A DNA stretch of 64,000 bases from Fragilaria crotonensis (GCA_022925895.1 JAKSYS010000031.1:62001-126000); one strand, 5' to 3'; positions 53,568-63,946 are shown, numbered from the stretch's first letter. Program-made: numbers and translations. Notes: generated by a model from the letters alone, not told the origin.

Positions 53568-55907
53568 TCACTCGGGCAAACACACTGCGGCAGCTGATGG
53601 TGCATGGCCAGGCACTGAAGCCTCGGTGGGTTCAAAGAATTCATCCACAGCAGACATGTCGCGACAAATGAGTAGAGATGCCAATCGCGCCACGGTCAAT
53701 TTGAGGCCAAACACCACGTGTGCCTTTTCTTCCACACTTGGTGCCTGGAACAGGTAATGCGATGATTTGGTTTTGATGAAAAAGCAGGACGGCTTGTGTG
53801 CCAAAGGATAAATCGAGTGGTCGATCAACGCCGGATCGCATTCGATCCGAGCAATCTCAAGCAGATCGAATTTCTCCACTTTCAGATTAATCTTGCGACG
53901 GGTCGCAAGCTGCGCTTCGTGGACTGGCTTCCACATGAACTTGGGTTGGACAAAATTTTGATTGAACAGATATGTTCCTCGCTCAATCCAGGCCTGCACG
54001 CAGCAGGGTTTTGGAAGCGGAACTTCCGCCGTAGGATTTGGATGCCACAGAAAGTAGAGTGTGCAGGATTTCATAATATCGACAATTGTCTTGATATCGC
54101 CATCGGACAGCGACCGCGAGTGGACAATGGCACGCGGTAGGCGCAAGCGAGGCACTCGACGCAACTCGTAGCGTTCCCATTGCCGCGATCCGCCTCGGAA
54201 GGTCCGCTCTCTCGCATCTTCGGGATCGCTGTCATAGTATAACACATCATCTTCATCTGGTGTGTCTTCACTTTTGCTGTTGGCCGCGCCAGGAGTGGCG
54301 TACAAATGATCAAAAACGGACTCCAAAAATGATGACGGCCGAGGCGATGTCGCCGCATCTTGACGCATATCTGTTTCGTCCATGGATTTTGTCCTCTGAA
54401 TATGAGATAAGCTCCTCCATACCACTTCAAAAGTCATTTGATTCTTCAACTCCTGCCAATACGCCGCTTGGCGGTGGACACTTGCGGATCGATTTCGAAC
54501 ATTATTTCGCGTCGCTTTCGCAGCAACAGCATCATCTGACGTTATTCGTTTCAGAGGCGAATACACATCGTCAGCAACCGGTAATGAAGAACCGAAACAT
54601 TGAACCACTGTCGAGTCGGTGTCCCCGCTCCCGGATTCAGGCGCTGGATTCTTGGATTCGGTGACTCCAACTCCAAACAAATCGCCAAATGCCTCCGTGA
54701 CAGTCGTGATTGTGCAAATGTCATTGGCACACCATGGATTCAAGGTCATTGGAGCACTTCCAATTGGTCCGGATGAGAGCGACAAGCCAAATAGGTCTCC
54801 CGGAACCTTGATCGAGTTAAATCCAACATCTACGCAGAAAGGGTTATTTAGTACAGTGGAGTCGGTTGAAAAGCTTTCTTTCAATTCGGGAATGTGCATG
54901 GCACTGTCCGTCGTGTTGGCTGTCTCAAGTGCCGCGTCGATGAGCGTCAGTTCCACACCTTGCTCAGCCGGAGTTGACGAGGGCATATTGTTGTAATGAT
55001 CGGGCATTGCAGACGCTTCATGCATGCGAATTCGCCGTGGTGATAATACGCCTAGCAGCGAGCACGCAGAGCCGTGTACAGGAGAGGCGGGGTTCTCCCG
55101 TAACGAGTCTTCCGTCAAACTGATGGGCGAGAAACGTCCATCCAATAATGAGAATTCTCCTCCTTCATCTCCAAGTTGTTCATCGTATTGCAGCGGTGAC
55201 GTTTTCAGCTTAGGCAACCATCGTCGCCTCTGCAGTGGTCGACTAACGTCCATGAAAGTTTTCAATCCATCCACAACGGCGTCTTTCTGGGCCAGGGAAG
55301 AGCATTCAAACTGAAGCTCTTCAGCTCCATTGAAAATTGACTTGAGGCGTAATGTAAAGGAAGAGTCTGATTGTTTCAGCCCGACCAGTGACGTGATCGG
55401 TACCTGAAAAGGTGCAAGTTCTGATTCGAGACAGTCGAGTTTCTTTTCATCTGCTACTTGGGCTTTTTCGGAGCCGAAAAATGTGACGCATATCATTGCC
55501 TTCCCGGCGTCGAACTTGATCTTCACTGGCCTTCTATCCTGTCCTCTCAGCAGAGTCAATTCTATACCCTCCATGAGCTGACGAGCATCCACTTCTGATA
55601 GTGTTAACCTGAGTTTTGATGATAACTTTCGCGACGACCAATCCTCATCAGTCATGGGATTGAGGAACAGGGGAGATGGAGTTGCCCCGTGATACACACT
55701 TCCCTTCGTGTCCGTTCCTGGTGACCCCATTGTATCACCGGGCACGGGTGTGACAGGAGGTGGTAGAAGAGAGTGTTCATGATGTGTGACATGATCATTG
55801 TTCGAATCAGTAACTGCTTGTGACGGATAGGATTGAGGGGCTTGACAATTGACAATGTCATTGGCAGGGTTGTAGCTACCTCCGCATAGCTCCATTTGGA
55901 CCAGCAC
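53568..55907 (-). CDS. Large protein with PH-like domains, function unknown
   Basis: 779 residues, single exon. Residues about 93-235 look like a PH-type beta sandwich (LRLTLSEVDARQLMEGIELTL, ICVTFFGSEKAQ, then a C-terminal helix DAVVDGLKTFMDV). A second PH-like segment is near the C-terminus (FLWHPNPTAEVPLP region, then CFFIKTKSSHYLFQAPSVEE and a helix). The middle is Ser/Asp-rich and low in structure. Such architecture suggests a membrane phosphoinositide- or Rho-binding adaptor. I see no enzymatic motif. The start at 55907 is the first ATG in frame; a few residues further (MELCGG) is possible too. Confidence 0.55.
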   Translation of the reverse strand: MLVQMELCGGSYNPANDIVNCQAPQSYPSQAVTDSNNDHVTHHEHSLLPPPVTPVPGDTMGSPGTDTKGSVYHGATPSPLFLNPMTDEDWSSRKLSSKLRLTLSEVDARQLMEGIELTLLRGQDRRPVKIKFDAGKAMICVTFFGSEKAQVADEKKLDCLESELAPFQVPITSLVGLKQSDSSFTLRLKSIFNGAEELQFECSSLAQKDAVVDGLKTFMDVSRPLQRRRWLPKLKTSPLQYDEQLGDEGGEFSLLDGRFSPISLTEDSLRENPASPVHGSACSLLGVLSPRRIRMHEASAMPDHYNNMPSSTPAEQGVELTLIDAALETANTTDSAMHIPELKESFSTDSTVLNNPFCVDVGFNSIKVPGDLFGLSLSSGPIGSAPMTLNPWCANDICTITTVTEAFGDLFGVGVTESKNPAPESGSGDTDSTVVQCFGSSLPVADDVYSPLKRITSDDAVAAKATRNNVRNRSASVHRQAAYWQELKNQMTFEVVWRSLSHIQRTKSMDETDMRQDAATSPRPSSFLESVFDHLYATPGAANSKSEDTPDEDDVLYYDSDPEDARERTFRGGSRQWERYELRRVPRLRLPRAIVHSRSLSDGDIKTIVDIMKSCTLYFLWHPNPTAEVPLPKPCCVQAWIERGTYLFNQNFVQPKFMWKPVHEAQLATRRKINLKVEKFDLLEIARIECDPALIDHSIYPLAHKPSCFFIKTKSSHYLFQAPSVEEKAHVVFGLKLTVARLASLLICRDMSAVDEFFEPTEASVPGHAPSAAAVCLPE

Positions 55908-56875
55908 GAATAATGCAGTCTTGGTCTCAACTCTCTCAACACGCCTTTTCGTGCTTGATGTGTTTAATGATCTCCCTCATGAATGAATTCGGTACATGTA
56001 CTGGTACTCACTTCTAAAAAAACTGATAGGTCAGGTACAGTACTCATGCTCAGTACCACGGACCCATGCTCGCACATCTGAAAAGTCGCCGTTGACAAAT
56101 CACGCTGCGCGGCGGTTAATAAAAAATCTCGCAACGTCGATGGAGGCGGACGACATGCGATACTTTTTTATGTAGTTGACGTTTTTCGTCAAATGTGATT
56201 CTGCTGTTATACATGTTTTTACCACGAGATTTCTTTCCTGTGTATCAAAAAGTAGAACTTGCCTATCACCCGCCCCTCTTGCGAGCCAGCCTGTTCACGC
56301 AAGCCACACTAAATATTAGGTACTTGTACTCCGAGTATGACGTACGGCACTCTTTGAAAACTATGATGTGTAACGTGTAAGAAGTGTGAGTACAGTAATA
56401 TATATATATGTATATGCTGATGTACTGGAGTATTATGTGTTCTATGTTCTATGTGTGTGATTGCGTTAGTACTGCATGAATCCCATGTCCCAGCATGCAG
56501 TACTGAAAATCCATGTAATCCGAAGTACAATACTGGTACTAGTAGTATCATACCTGGTACTATTACTCCTACCAGTGTGTTTGTATTAATTCCATTTTCA
56601 AGTGTATCAATATATATCAATATAGTTAATACTGGAGTAATTATTAGAGAGTACCAGTAGAGTAGTGAGTAGGTAGAAAGTCGTCCTCGGAGTGCTCGTA
56701 TCTCGTATAATGGCACGGAGTACGATACGGAGTAGCAGCACCGACATACTTGTATTGTTCCTGGTCCCAGCCGAAATGGATCAGAGGACGATTGAAGAGA
56801 CCATATAATAATAACAATGAAATATGCACCACTTATTATGAATTATAATATTATAATACATAATCCAAGCACACA
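55908..56875. other. Divergent spacer with TA and GTAC repeats
   Basis: No gene. It contains an ATATATATATAT run near 56399-56410 and many GTAC words (56325-56665). It includes the presumed promoters of the PH-like gene (minus) and the methyltransferase gene (plus). Confidence 0.5.
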
Positions 56876-57493
56876 ATGCTCGCTCCGCGAAAGATATTAT
56901 GGAGTACTCCTCGTGAAGTCGTTCCCATTCTGGTGGATTGGATACCTCTTGAACCTAATGATGTGATTCTTGATGTTGGTTGTGGTGATGCCAAGGTGTT
57001 GCTGCAATGGGCGATGCAAGTGCCATCATCCTTGCACCTCCCATCACGGCAACAGCAACAACAACCACAAGAATCCAACTCTACAATCAAATTCCTTGGA
57101 ATTGAAATCGACGAGCAACGCGCAGCACAAGCGCAAGAAAATGTCGAGAACGCCTACCGCGAGGGGATTCTAGACCGGGACAAGGTTTCGATTCAGATTC
57201 GGTGTGGCAATGCTCTTCATGATGCTTCCGATTGGTGGGTAGAAGCTACCATTGTGTTTATGTATTTGATTCCAAGAGGCCTGAGACGGATCAAACCAAT
57301 GTTGGAGCTCTCGCAACAACAGAAGCAACACGAGAGTACACGCCATGGACGATTAGTCGTTGTGACGTACATGTCGCCACTTCCCGACGAAAGGCATGTG
57401 GCGAAACGATCTTGCCCCGTAGAACACCAGCCTGGTGCAGCATGGCCACTCTTTCTGTACCATTTGGACAAAAAGGGGGAATATGAGGAATGA
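56876..57493 (+). CDS. FAM173-like SAM-dependent lysine methyltransferase
   Basis: 205 residues. After STPREVVPILVDWIP comes motif I VILDVGCGDAKVLLQW, motif II FLGIEIDEQRAAQAQENV, then IRCGNALHDASDWWVEATIVFMYLIPRGLRRIKPML. The TP-x-EVV start and the YL-x-P-x-GL step match FAM173/ATPSCKMT-type proteins, which methylate lysines of mitochondrial ATP synthase subunit c and ADP/ATP translocase. No clear transit peptide is seen, so location is uncertain. A Gln/Pro insert (about 60-70) is encoded by CAA triplets. A related but different class I methyltransferase is the alternative. Confidence 0.6.
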   Translation: MLAPRKILWSTPREVVPILVDWIPLEPNDVILDVGCGDAKVLLQWAMQVPSSLHLPSRQQQQQPQESNSTIKFLGIEIDEQRAAQAQENVENAYREGILDRDKVSIQIRCGNALHDASDWWVEATIVFMYLIPRGLRRIKPMLELSQQQKQHESTRHGRLVVVTYMSPLPDERHVAKRSCPVEHQPGAAWPLFLYHLDKKGEYEE

Positions 57494-57929
57494 AGGTGGA
57501 AGAAATGCAATCTTTGATAGGATGCTTTGGAGGGTTTTATAACTTGAACGCACGTTAGGTCGACGAACCTTCTGGAAGAAACACTGCTTACGAATCCTGA
57601 AAGAATTGTTTAAGCGGAGATTATCGTCTCTCTGTTGTAAACTCAATGAGGAGGAAAGTTGATTCGCTCGCCGGTGGTTCATTATTAGCTCACTGTAAAC
57701 GCTGCGACATTGAAGTGCGACAGGTGCATGCAAAATATTGACAGGAGGACAACACTTGAGGCTTGAGACATTGCGATGGTTTTGTAAACCATTTTGTCGC
57801 TTTGTGCATCGTGGCAATATATGAATCATTTTCAGAGATTCGTCTTGCGTCTACTACAGGCAGAAAAACGACATAGGATCGAGAAAAAGTTGTTCAATTG
57901 ATGGTGCAAGTAGCTATATGCGTTTTCAA
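57494..57929. other. Convergent spacer
   Basis: About 440 bp between the methyltransferase and the thylakoid-directed gene. No gene, repeat or terminator-like signal is evident. Confidence 0.4.
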
Positions 57930-58973
57930 TCAACGCTGGGTGAATATATCTGCTTGTTCGTTAATCGACAGCCCATTGTAAAATCCAGCAGAACTCATTT
58001 CTGCAAAGCCGCCTCGCGATCGAGTCCATTCTCGTAGCAGTTTTTCTATCTCTAAGTTCGTCAATGGATACTCGACACTTTCCTCCTGCCGGTACTTGGC
58101 ATAGAAACGTCGAAAAGCTCGGACGACATCGTTCCGATGGCAGTTTCCACCCAATTTGAGACGTTTGGAGGCAAACTCTTCAAACTCTTGTCGCAATTGC
58201 GACGACCGGTCGAATTCTTGTCGAGTCGGACCTTTCTCGCCCGATGCCAAACGTCCAAGTTCCAAGGAAGCTCCAGAAATCAAGGATACTCCAGCTAATT
58301 GGAGACTGACATTCGAACTGCCTTCTGCCAAGAAGAGAATAATTCTGTCGGTTGCGATTCCAAGCACGAAAAAGACGACGATCAGCACTCCAAAGAATGG
58401 AAGTGGTAGCGACGCGAATAATCCTTCATTGCGATCTTTCAACCAATCTTGGTCCTCTTGATCGTAAAATGCGTTTGCAAGAGGCGTTACCAGAGGATTC
58501 GAACGAGATCCTGAGAGCAACCACAGCGCACCGCCCCAAACAGCGCACGTTAACACGTCCTTCGGACCTCGAAAGAGTAGCGGATTCTTGTCGGTCACAT
58601 AGTCCATTCTCGTTTCATAGGATTTCTTCTTTGCACGGTATGCTTCGTCTCGCAAGGCACTCAAGTCCCTGGAAGTATCACCATTAGCAAAGCTCAATTC
58701 TACGGGGTATGTTTGTTCGTAGGCTGACGCAGCGGAGCTTCCTGGAATAGAGGACGTTTGGGTTACGACGGCTGCCACAAATGTGCTTGTCGACAAGGCA
58801 TTTACTAGAAACCTCCGCCTATCCGACGTATTCGAATCATCTCCGCCAGATAATCGCAGAGGCGAGACAGAAGACTGCTTCCTCACTCTCGGTATTGTCG
58901 ATGTGAAGCCTCGGCACGTACAGCACGTTGAAAACGCAAGCATGAACGCCACACAGCGTCGATTTACACTCAT
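57930..58973 (-). CDS. Plastid thylakoid-directed protein, function unknown
   Basis: The frame opens at 59069, but ATG 58973 starts a signal peptide (MSVNRRCVAFMLAFSTCCTCRG) ending at Gly-Phe, the plastid presequence junction. From there the protein has 347 residues. A transit segment is followed by a twin-arginine type thylakoid signal (DRRRFLVNALSTSTFVAAVV..AASA then YEQ), as in proteins of the thylakoid lumen or membrane. The mature part has two hydrophobic segments (LTCAVWGGALWLLSG and LPLPFFGVLIVVFFVLGIA). A conserved-looking C-terminal helical region (VVRAFRRFYAKYR, YPLTNLEIEKLLREW) follows. I recognise no named family; the EF-hand-like or photosystem-assembly roles one might guess are not supported. 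Confidence 0.68.
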   Translation of the reverse strand: MSVNRRCVAFMLAFSTCCTCRGFTSTIPRVRKQSSVSPLRLSGGDDSNTSDRRRFLVNALSTSTFVAAVVTQTSSIPGSSAASAYEQTYPVELSFANGDTSRDLSALRDEAYRAKKKSYETRMDYVTDKNPLLFRGPKDVLTCAVWGGALWLLSGSRSNPLVTPLANAFYDQEDQDWLKDRNEGLFASLPLPFFGVLIVVFFVLGIATDRIILFLAEGSSNVSLQLAGVSLISGASLELGRLASGEKGPTRQEFDRSSQLRQEFEEFASKRLKLGGNCHRNDVVRAFRRFYAKYRQEESVEYPLTNLEIEKLLREWTRSRGGFAEMSSAGFYNGLSINEQADIFTQR

Positions 58974-59069
58974 TTCGTTTGTTTGAGAGGCTCTTGGCAT
59001 AGATGAATTGAAAAATCGTGATGTCGTCGGTCCAGCTCGCGTCAGCCACGTCATACTCAGAGGAGCCAC

Positions 59070-59540
59070 TCAGTATGACATACATGTACTTTCCTGCAGT
59101 ACTGGAGTACATCGTGCACTGTACACTTGCTCTGTGAGACAGCAAGTAATACATCAGCAAACAAGCACGATATAGCTGGTACCGTCCCCCCGCGTGTGGG
59201 AGCTGTCATCAGGCCGAATGTACGTGGACGAGTCGATTTATCTACTCTCGACTCTCGACAGTCGATGGCTCAATCCACAATACAGTACAATACTCCGAGA
59301 TCACCTCCGAATAACTACTGGTACTTGTACAGAGGGACCACTTTAAGTTTCAATCGACTTGGATCAATTCATTAGTAATGCCGAGTTCACATGGCACTAC
59401 AACAAACGTCGAATGTGCCTGATGGCTACGGAACTAAATTAGAGAAATCTCACTTCTAATCGGTAAAAGCAACTCCCAAGTAGGACGCATAACCGAGCTG
59501 CTCTTTTCCTCTCTTCGCGTAACGGCCAGCAATGCACGAA
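59070..59540. other. Spacer between thylakoid and PH-domain genes
   Basis: No gene; GTAC words at 59090-59110 and 59280-59335. A TCGACTCTCGACAGTCGA inverted pair lies at about 59247-59265. Confidence 0.45.
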
Positions 59541-60595
59541 TCACACATCCAGCAAGAATGATTCCCCAACCAGCACATCTGTCCGCGGAGGAGGCCGAGG
59601 TGGAACCGATCGAGGACTGGAGGGAGGCGACGTGTAGGAATGCACCGTCATTTCCACGTCTGAATCACTGCAAATTATTTCCGGCGGAGGCTTTGGAAAA
59701 GGCGAAACCACTGCTGCCGGGCGATACAATGCCATTTCCAGTTTGGATTTGGATCTCGTCTTCTCGAAATTATAGAGTGCATCATTGATGGCAAAAACCC
59801 AACTGTCGCGACCTTTCTGGGGAGCAGTAAAGCATCGAGTTGTTTGCGAACCGCCTCGCGCATGAATAACCTTAAAGCAATATTTGGTCCAATCCTCTTT
59901 GTTCTCGCGATCCAAGGGAACGACGACAGTCGATTCCAAGGTGAGAACGGTGGAAGGCGTTTCTGATGATGGGAACCAGTACAGCAACAAGAGAGGAACG
60001 TCGACATCAGCACCGTCAACTTGTGCGAGCTAAGACAAGAATACAACACGCATTAGTCAGGAAAAGGTTGAGGCCATTCGCATCGAATACAAACAACGGA
60101 GAATCAAAAACTTACCACTAATCGACAATAACGAGGTTTCCAGGCTCGACTTCCAAAGATATCATTTCCAGTTCCCTTCTTGTGAACCCAGCCCTCCACC
60201 AGAATTCGTCGTGGTTGGTATTGGACACCAGAATGAAGAACGCCCGGAAGTGTGTCGTGTTGTTCATCCGAGCTACTATCTTCATCGGCGTCGTCATCTA
60301 CGTCGTCAATCAAATTTCGTTGGCGACTTATCTTGCTAGGTATAATAAATGAAGGTTCATTTAGCGTCTCACGGTTGCAATCTCGTTGGGTGTTGCAACA
60401 GGGGCAAGCGGCTCCGTTGGTGGACCCGATCACGTGACATCGACTAGTTGGAGCACTCTTTCTTCCCACAAGAGAACTATATTCATCGATGTCCGCAGCT
60501 GGAGGTGACATGATCTCGGGTTGCATGGAGCGTTCAACAAGGAATGGGAAAAGCAGGCATCTATGTGTGTTAAAAAGGAGCGCAGTAATGCACAA
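59541..60595 (-). CDS. PH-domain protein, two exons
   Basis: Exon 1 ends at 60116 and exon 2 is 60029 down to 59541, with an 86-bp GTAAGT..TTAG intron. The joined frame runs CRLV|LAQVDGADVDVP. A PH domain starts at VEGWVHKKGTGNDIFGSRAWKPRYCRL and continues through LLLLYWFPSSE, TKYCFKVIH and the final helix DSWVFAINDALYNFEK, with its conserved Trp. It would bind phosphoinositides or proteins at membranes. The N-terminus is Asp/Ser-rich; the start could be 60595, or the Met at residue 24 or 29 that begins MQPEIMSPP. The C-terminal tail is proline-rich (PRSVPPRPPPRTD), a possible SH3-type ligand. Confidence 0.75.
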
Positions 60596-61181
60596 GATTT
60601 CGATCGTATCACATGCTACACACCGGTACTCTTTTTATCTGTTATAAGGGTGTGTATAGAATAATTTGAATCCAAATTTTGGGGACAGACTGCTTCCCCT
60701 CGTATTCATGAATATTTGTAGAAGCGCAGGATCAGGGATATAAAGTTTACTACCGGTAGGGTGCTGCGTTCCTCCTCATAAATCATACCGTGCCAACGCT
60801 CCGTCATTGAATCAAATGATCTGAAGAATGAAATTTATTTAATAATTCCTCATGTACGCAGTACGTGATAAATGACGATTGGCTTAATCATCCGACAAAA
60901 TTTATAGTGAGTATGAGAGCGCGTGAAAACATATCATGTCCCGGGTAGACTATCTGGAACCATGAACTGGTAGTTCACTGTTCGAATAATTACAGGAGCT
61001 ACGAGTATGTATATGATATATTACTATTTCAAGTCCTCCCAGCAGTTTGAAGTTTCCCGATACTCGTTTCTGGAATTGGCAATGCGCTCGGAGCGACGTG
61101 CAGACCGAAAGATGTTACCGTTCGAATTCGTACGTAGTACAGGATCCTTACCATAGAGCGGAGCGAAGCACGCAACACATC
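60596..61181. other. Divergent spacer between PH-domain and DUF2470 genes
   Basis: No gene. AT-rich with no marked repeat. Confidence 0.4.
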
Positions 61182-62073
61182 ATGATTCATGATCAACCAA
61201 TTTTACAAAAAGAACAACCAAATGAAGTGTTTTGTCCAAGCATGTCCGAAGTGATCAGCGAAGAGACCTCCAAACGCATCTGTTCTCACATGAATGAGGA
61301 CCATACCGCTTCCGTGCACGGCATGGTCCTGAACGCAAATCCAGTCCGAGGACACGTTTCCAATTGCAAAATGAAGAAAATTACACTCGAAGGATGTTCA
61401 CTATCGTACGTTGTTTGTAATAAGGATATGTGTGAACAGCATACGGTCTTCATCACATTCTCTCCGCCGCTCAGATCTGAGAAGGAAGCCAGGTACGTTG
61501 TTGTTTTGTTCGCACAAGGATTTGGATTCATGATGGTCCGTGTAAGCCATGCCGTCATATTTCGAATTCGTTCTTCAATACTAACACAAGGGCACCAAAC
61601 CATTGTGCGTGTTTTGTGTCAACAGACAGCGAATGATACAACTGCATCACCAGGCACTATCCCCTCGAGTAAAGTGGCTAGTGGTTGATCCGATGGCTCT
61701 TACCGTTATAATTGCCTCAGGTCTGCTGGCGTACGGGACGTACGGATTCGGTGAAGGAGGAGCGCAGGGCCTCGCAACGGCAGTGCGCAGTGCGAAGCGT
61801 TTAGATGAAACAATTTCGAGTATTTGGGGATCTGCCGATACATTTGCCCGGCAGGTGGTATTCTTTTGGTATTTTGCAGTCACGGTCCATGCTTTGGAAG
61901 GGGCGTACGTCGCATATCATGCCATTCGGACGTTGAAATTACGATTGGGAAGCACGTTGCTTTGGTTCTATCTTGTCTTGTGCACTGGGTTCCCAATTGC
62001 CAAGCGATTTTTAGAATTTCTCAAGTTGCATACGACAGCATCAAAAGTGAAGGCTAGTAGGAAGAAGCATTGA
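61182..62073 (+). CDS. DUF2470 protein with C-terminal membrane segments, two exons
   Basis: Exons 61182-61492 and 61626-62073, with a 133-bp GTACGT..CAG intron; the joined frame is EKEARQRMIQLHHQ. 252 residues from the ATG at 61182 (a second Met at 61242, MSEVISEE, is possible; the frame is open further 5' from a non-ATG). Residues about 25-100 match DUF2470 (ICSHMNEDHTASVHGMVL, CKMKKITLEGCSLSYVV), a haem-utilisation HugZ-like C-terminal fold found in haem-binding and plastid proteins. The second exon has hydrophobic segments (ALTVIIASGLLAYGTYGF, VFFWYFAVTVHALEGAYVAYHAI, STLLWFYLVLCTGFPIAKRF) like small ER membrane DUF4499/TMEM254-type proteins. I infer a membrane protein with a soluble DUF2470 part. 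Confidence 0.7.
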
Positions 62074-62483
62074 CCGCCTCTTTCATCGTTTTATTTGGAA
62101 TCTGCTGAGGCTATGTATGCTGAATGTAAACCATAAAATAATACGATAGAAATTCATGAGGCAGAATACCTCTGGTAAATGAATTGTGCAAGTATTCGTA
62201 GTTAAACCAGGCAAGTTGTATGATACAAGCAACGGAGCATGTTTGATGCGTACTGGACCTGGCACCTGGCACTTGTGATGAGTCTTTCGTGCAGTAGACG
62301 AAGAACTTGTACTACCGTACTAGTATACTGGTGCAAGATTGTCACACGCCTACTGCCTACTGTATTCTGTATAGCTAATACTCGCAGAGTGCTCCAATAC
62401 TGTTACTGGCCTACCAGGTGCTGTGTATTGTAGGCGGATCCTGCACTCTCACGCAAGTGCTCGGTGTGGTCCGCGGTCAGGCC
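62074..62483. other. Spacer downstream of the DUF2470 gene
   Basis: No gene; contains GTAC and CCTACTG-type words and then the G-rich inverted-repeat element. Confidence 0.45.
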
Positions 62484-63396
62484 GGTTTAATTGGGGGACG
62501 TCCCCCAAAATACCCAATTAGGCTAATTGGGGGAGATTTTGGAGGCTAATTGGGGGCTAATTGGGGGAGATTTCTGAAACGACAGGAAAATGTAGCTTAA
62601 TCTCAGCTTCACGAGTCTATGCTGCTATAATTTTTTTTAACGAAGAGGTAAGTGTTTGCAATGGAGCAGGATACTTCCAACAATGAAAAATTAGTTGATA
62701 TGAATTTCATCCAAACTGATGACTGCAACATATGACTTGACTAGCTATGCGTGTTCCTGGGGATGCACCATAGTGGTATGATAGTACCATATCTGCCATA
62801 CAAGCACTTCTTCAGGTTGGGGAAGCAACAACCTCATGTCATGAATGCCCGTTGACCATTGCAAGATATCTTCAAACAACTGGAGCCATATAAAGGCTTT
62901 TTCAGAATGGTTTGATTCTTCTTTGGGTACTACATGCTGACAAATTCTAGGAATTCATCGTTGAGTCGATCCATAGCTACTATCTTGCTTGTTCATCAAC
63001 GTTGCTTCTTGTTTGTTATCAATGTAAAAGTTCAGCAAAATCAGAGCCAGCTGATGAGGTAGGCATTGAGGTGTCTCCAAATCAGAACCGTTCCTCTCCT
63101 TGTCCCACAATATTGGAAGGTCCACCATCAATTAGAAAACCAAACACTCCGTGGAACCACCAATTCTCCTTCTTGAGACAGAGAATATTTATCTGATACC
63201 CTCAATGAAGATATAATTGTGTTTTGGACATCTTTTATGTGATGATCTGGAGATGTACTTGCATTCTACTAATTGGTTTAATTGGGGGAAACCGAATCCT
63301 GCCCACACATTACAGAGCACATAACCCAATAAAAACGCTTAATTGGGGGAGATTTTGAAACTCGATTGGGGGAAATGACCCCCAATTAAGGCCCAC
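62484..63396. mobile_element. About 0.9-kb TIR element with G-rich ends
   Basis: The left end reads TTTAATTGGGGGACGTCCCCC and the right end, on the other strand, CCTTAATTGGGGGTCATTTC; both are followed by CCCCCAA. Further AATTGGGGG words cluster within 100 bp of each end: near 62523, 62547, 62558, 63280 and 63343. The interior (62590-63250) is AT-rich with no coding capacity. No clean target duplication could be fixed. Internal copies in direct orientation may be subterminal binding sites. It is probably a non-autonomous DNA transposon. Confidence 0.6.
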
Positions 63397-63530
63397 CGTT
63401 ACGTAATTACATTTCACGACAACGAAAACTTTTTCGTTTTCGAGGGTCCATTTTACCACCGTTACGTACGAAAACGGGTCCCCAAAAACTTTCAGGAAAT
63501 CACTCAGATGCGCCTCATATCCAGGGGTGT

Positions 63531-63604
63531 CCTATTTAAGGCGGGCGCCTTAATTTTGGGGCCAATCGCCTTTTTGAAGCCTTGAAATAGCGCCTTAAAT
63601 AAGG
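63531..63604. repeat. Small foldback (CCTATTTAAGGCG / CGCCTTAAATAAGG)
   Basis: A 74-bp segment whose ends are near-perfect inverted repeats of 13-14 bp (63531-63543 and 63591-63604), with an inner AAGGCGGGCGCCTT hairpin. Upstream, CCACCGTTACGTA occurs directly at 63393 and 63455, bracketing a CGAAAAC..CGTTTTCG hairpin. These look like miniature foldback elements. Confidence 0.6.
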
Positions 63605-63946
63605 TCCTGTAGATTCTACGCTACAAACATACCATCATGTAGAATTGTACGTGTAAGTTTGTACGGAGCATTCTCGTAGCATAGTACGACAGTACTCCAG
63701 TAGATAATAAACAACATACAGTAGACATGGATACAGTACCTTGTTGTACAGTACTCCAGTATATCCGTAGCCAGTAGCAAGATGCTTTACTTGGACTTGG
63801 AACTCAACTGTTGCAGTGAAAAAGCTGAAACAATTGAAGTTACTTCCATGATTGTTCATGGTGAGCTGTGAGGTCTGTTGGCAGTGTTATTTTCATGATG
63901 GACTGAAGTGGGGATGAGCGTTGCAGCTGCTCTGTACAGTCATGAA

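Noticed and set aside
58490-58512. GTTCGAATCC on the minus strand as a tRNA B box
   Set aside because: It lies inside a coding exon and no A box or cloverleaf can be formed around it. No tRNA was found in the window.
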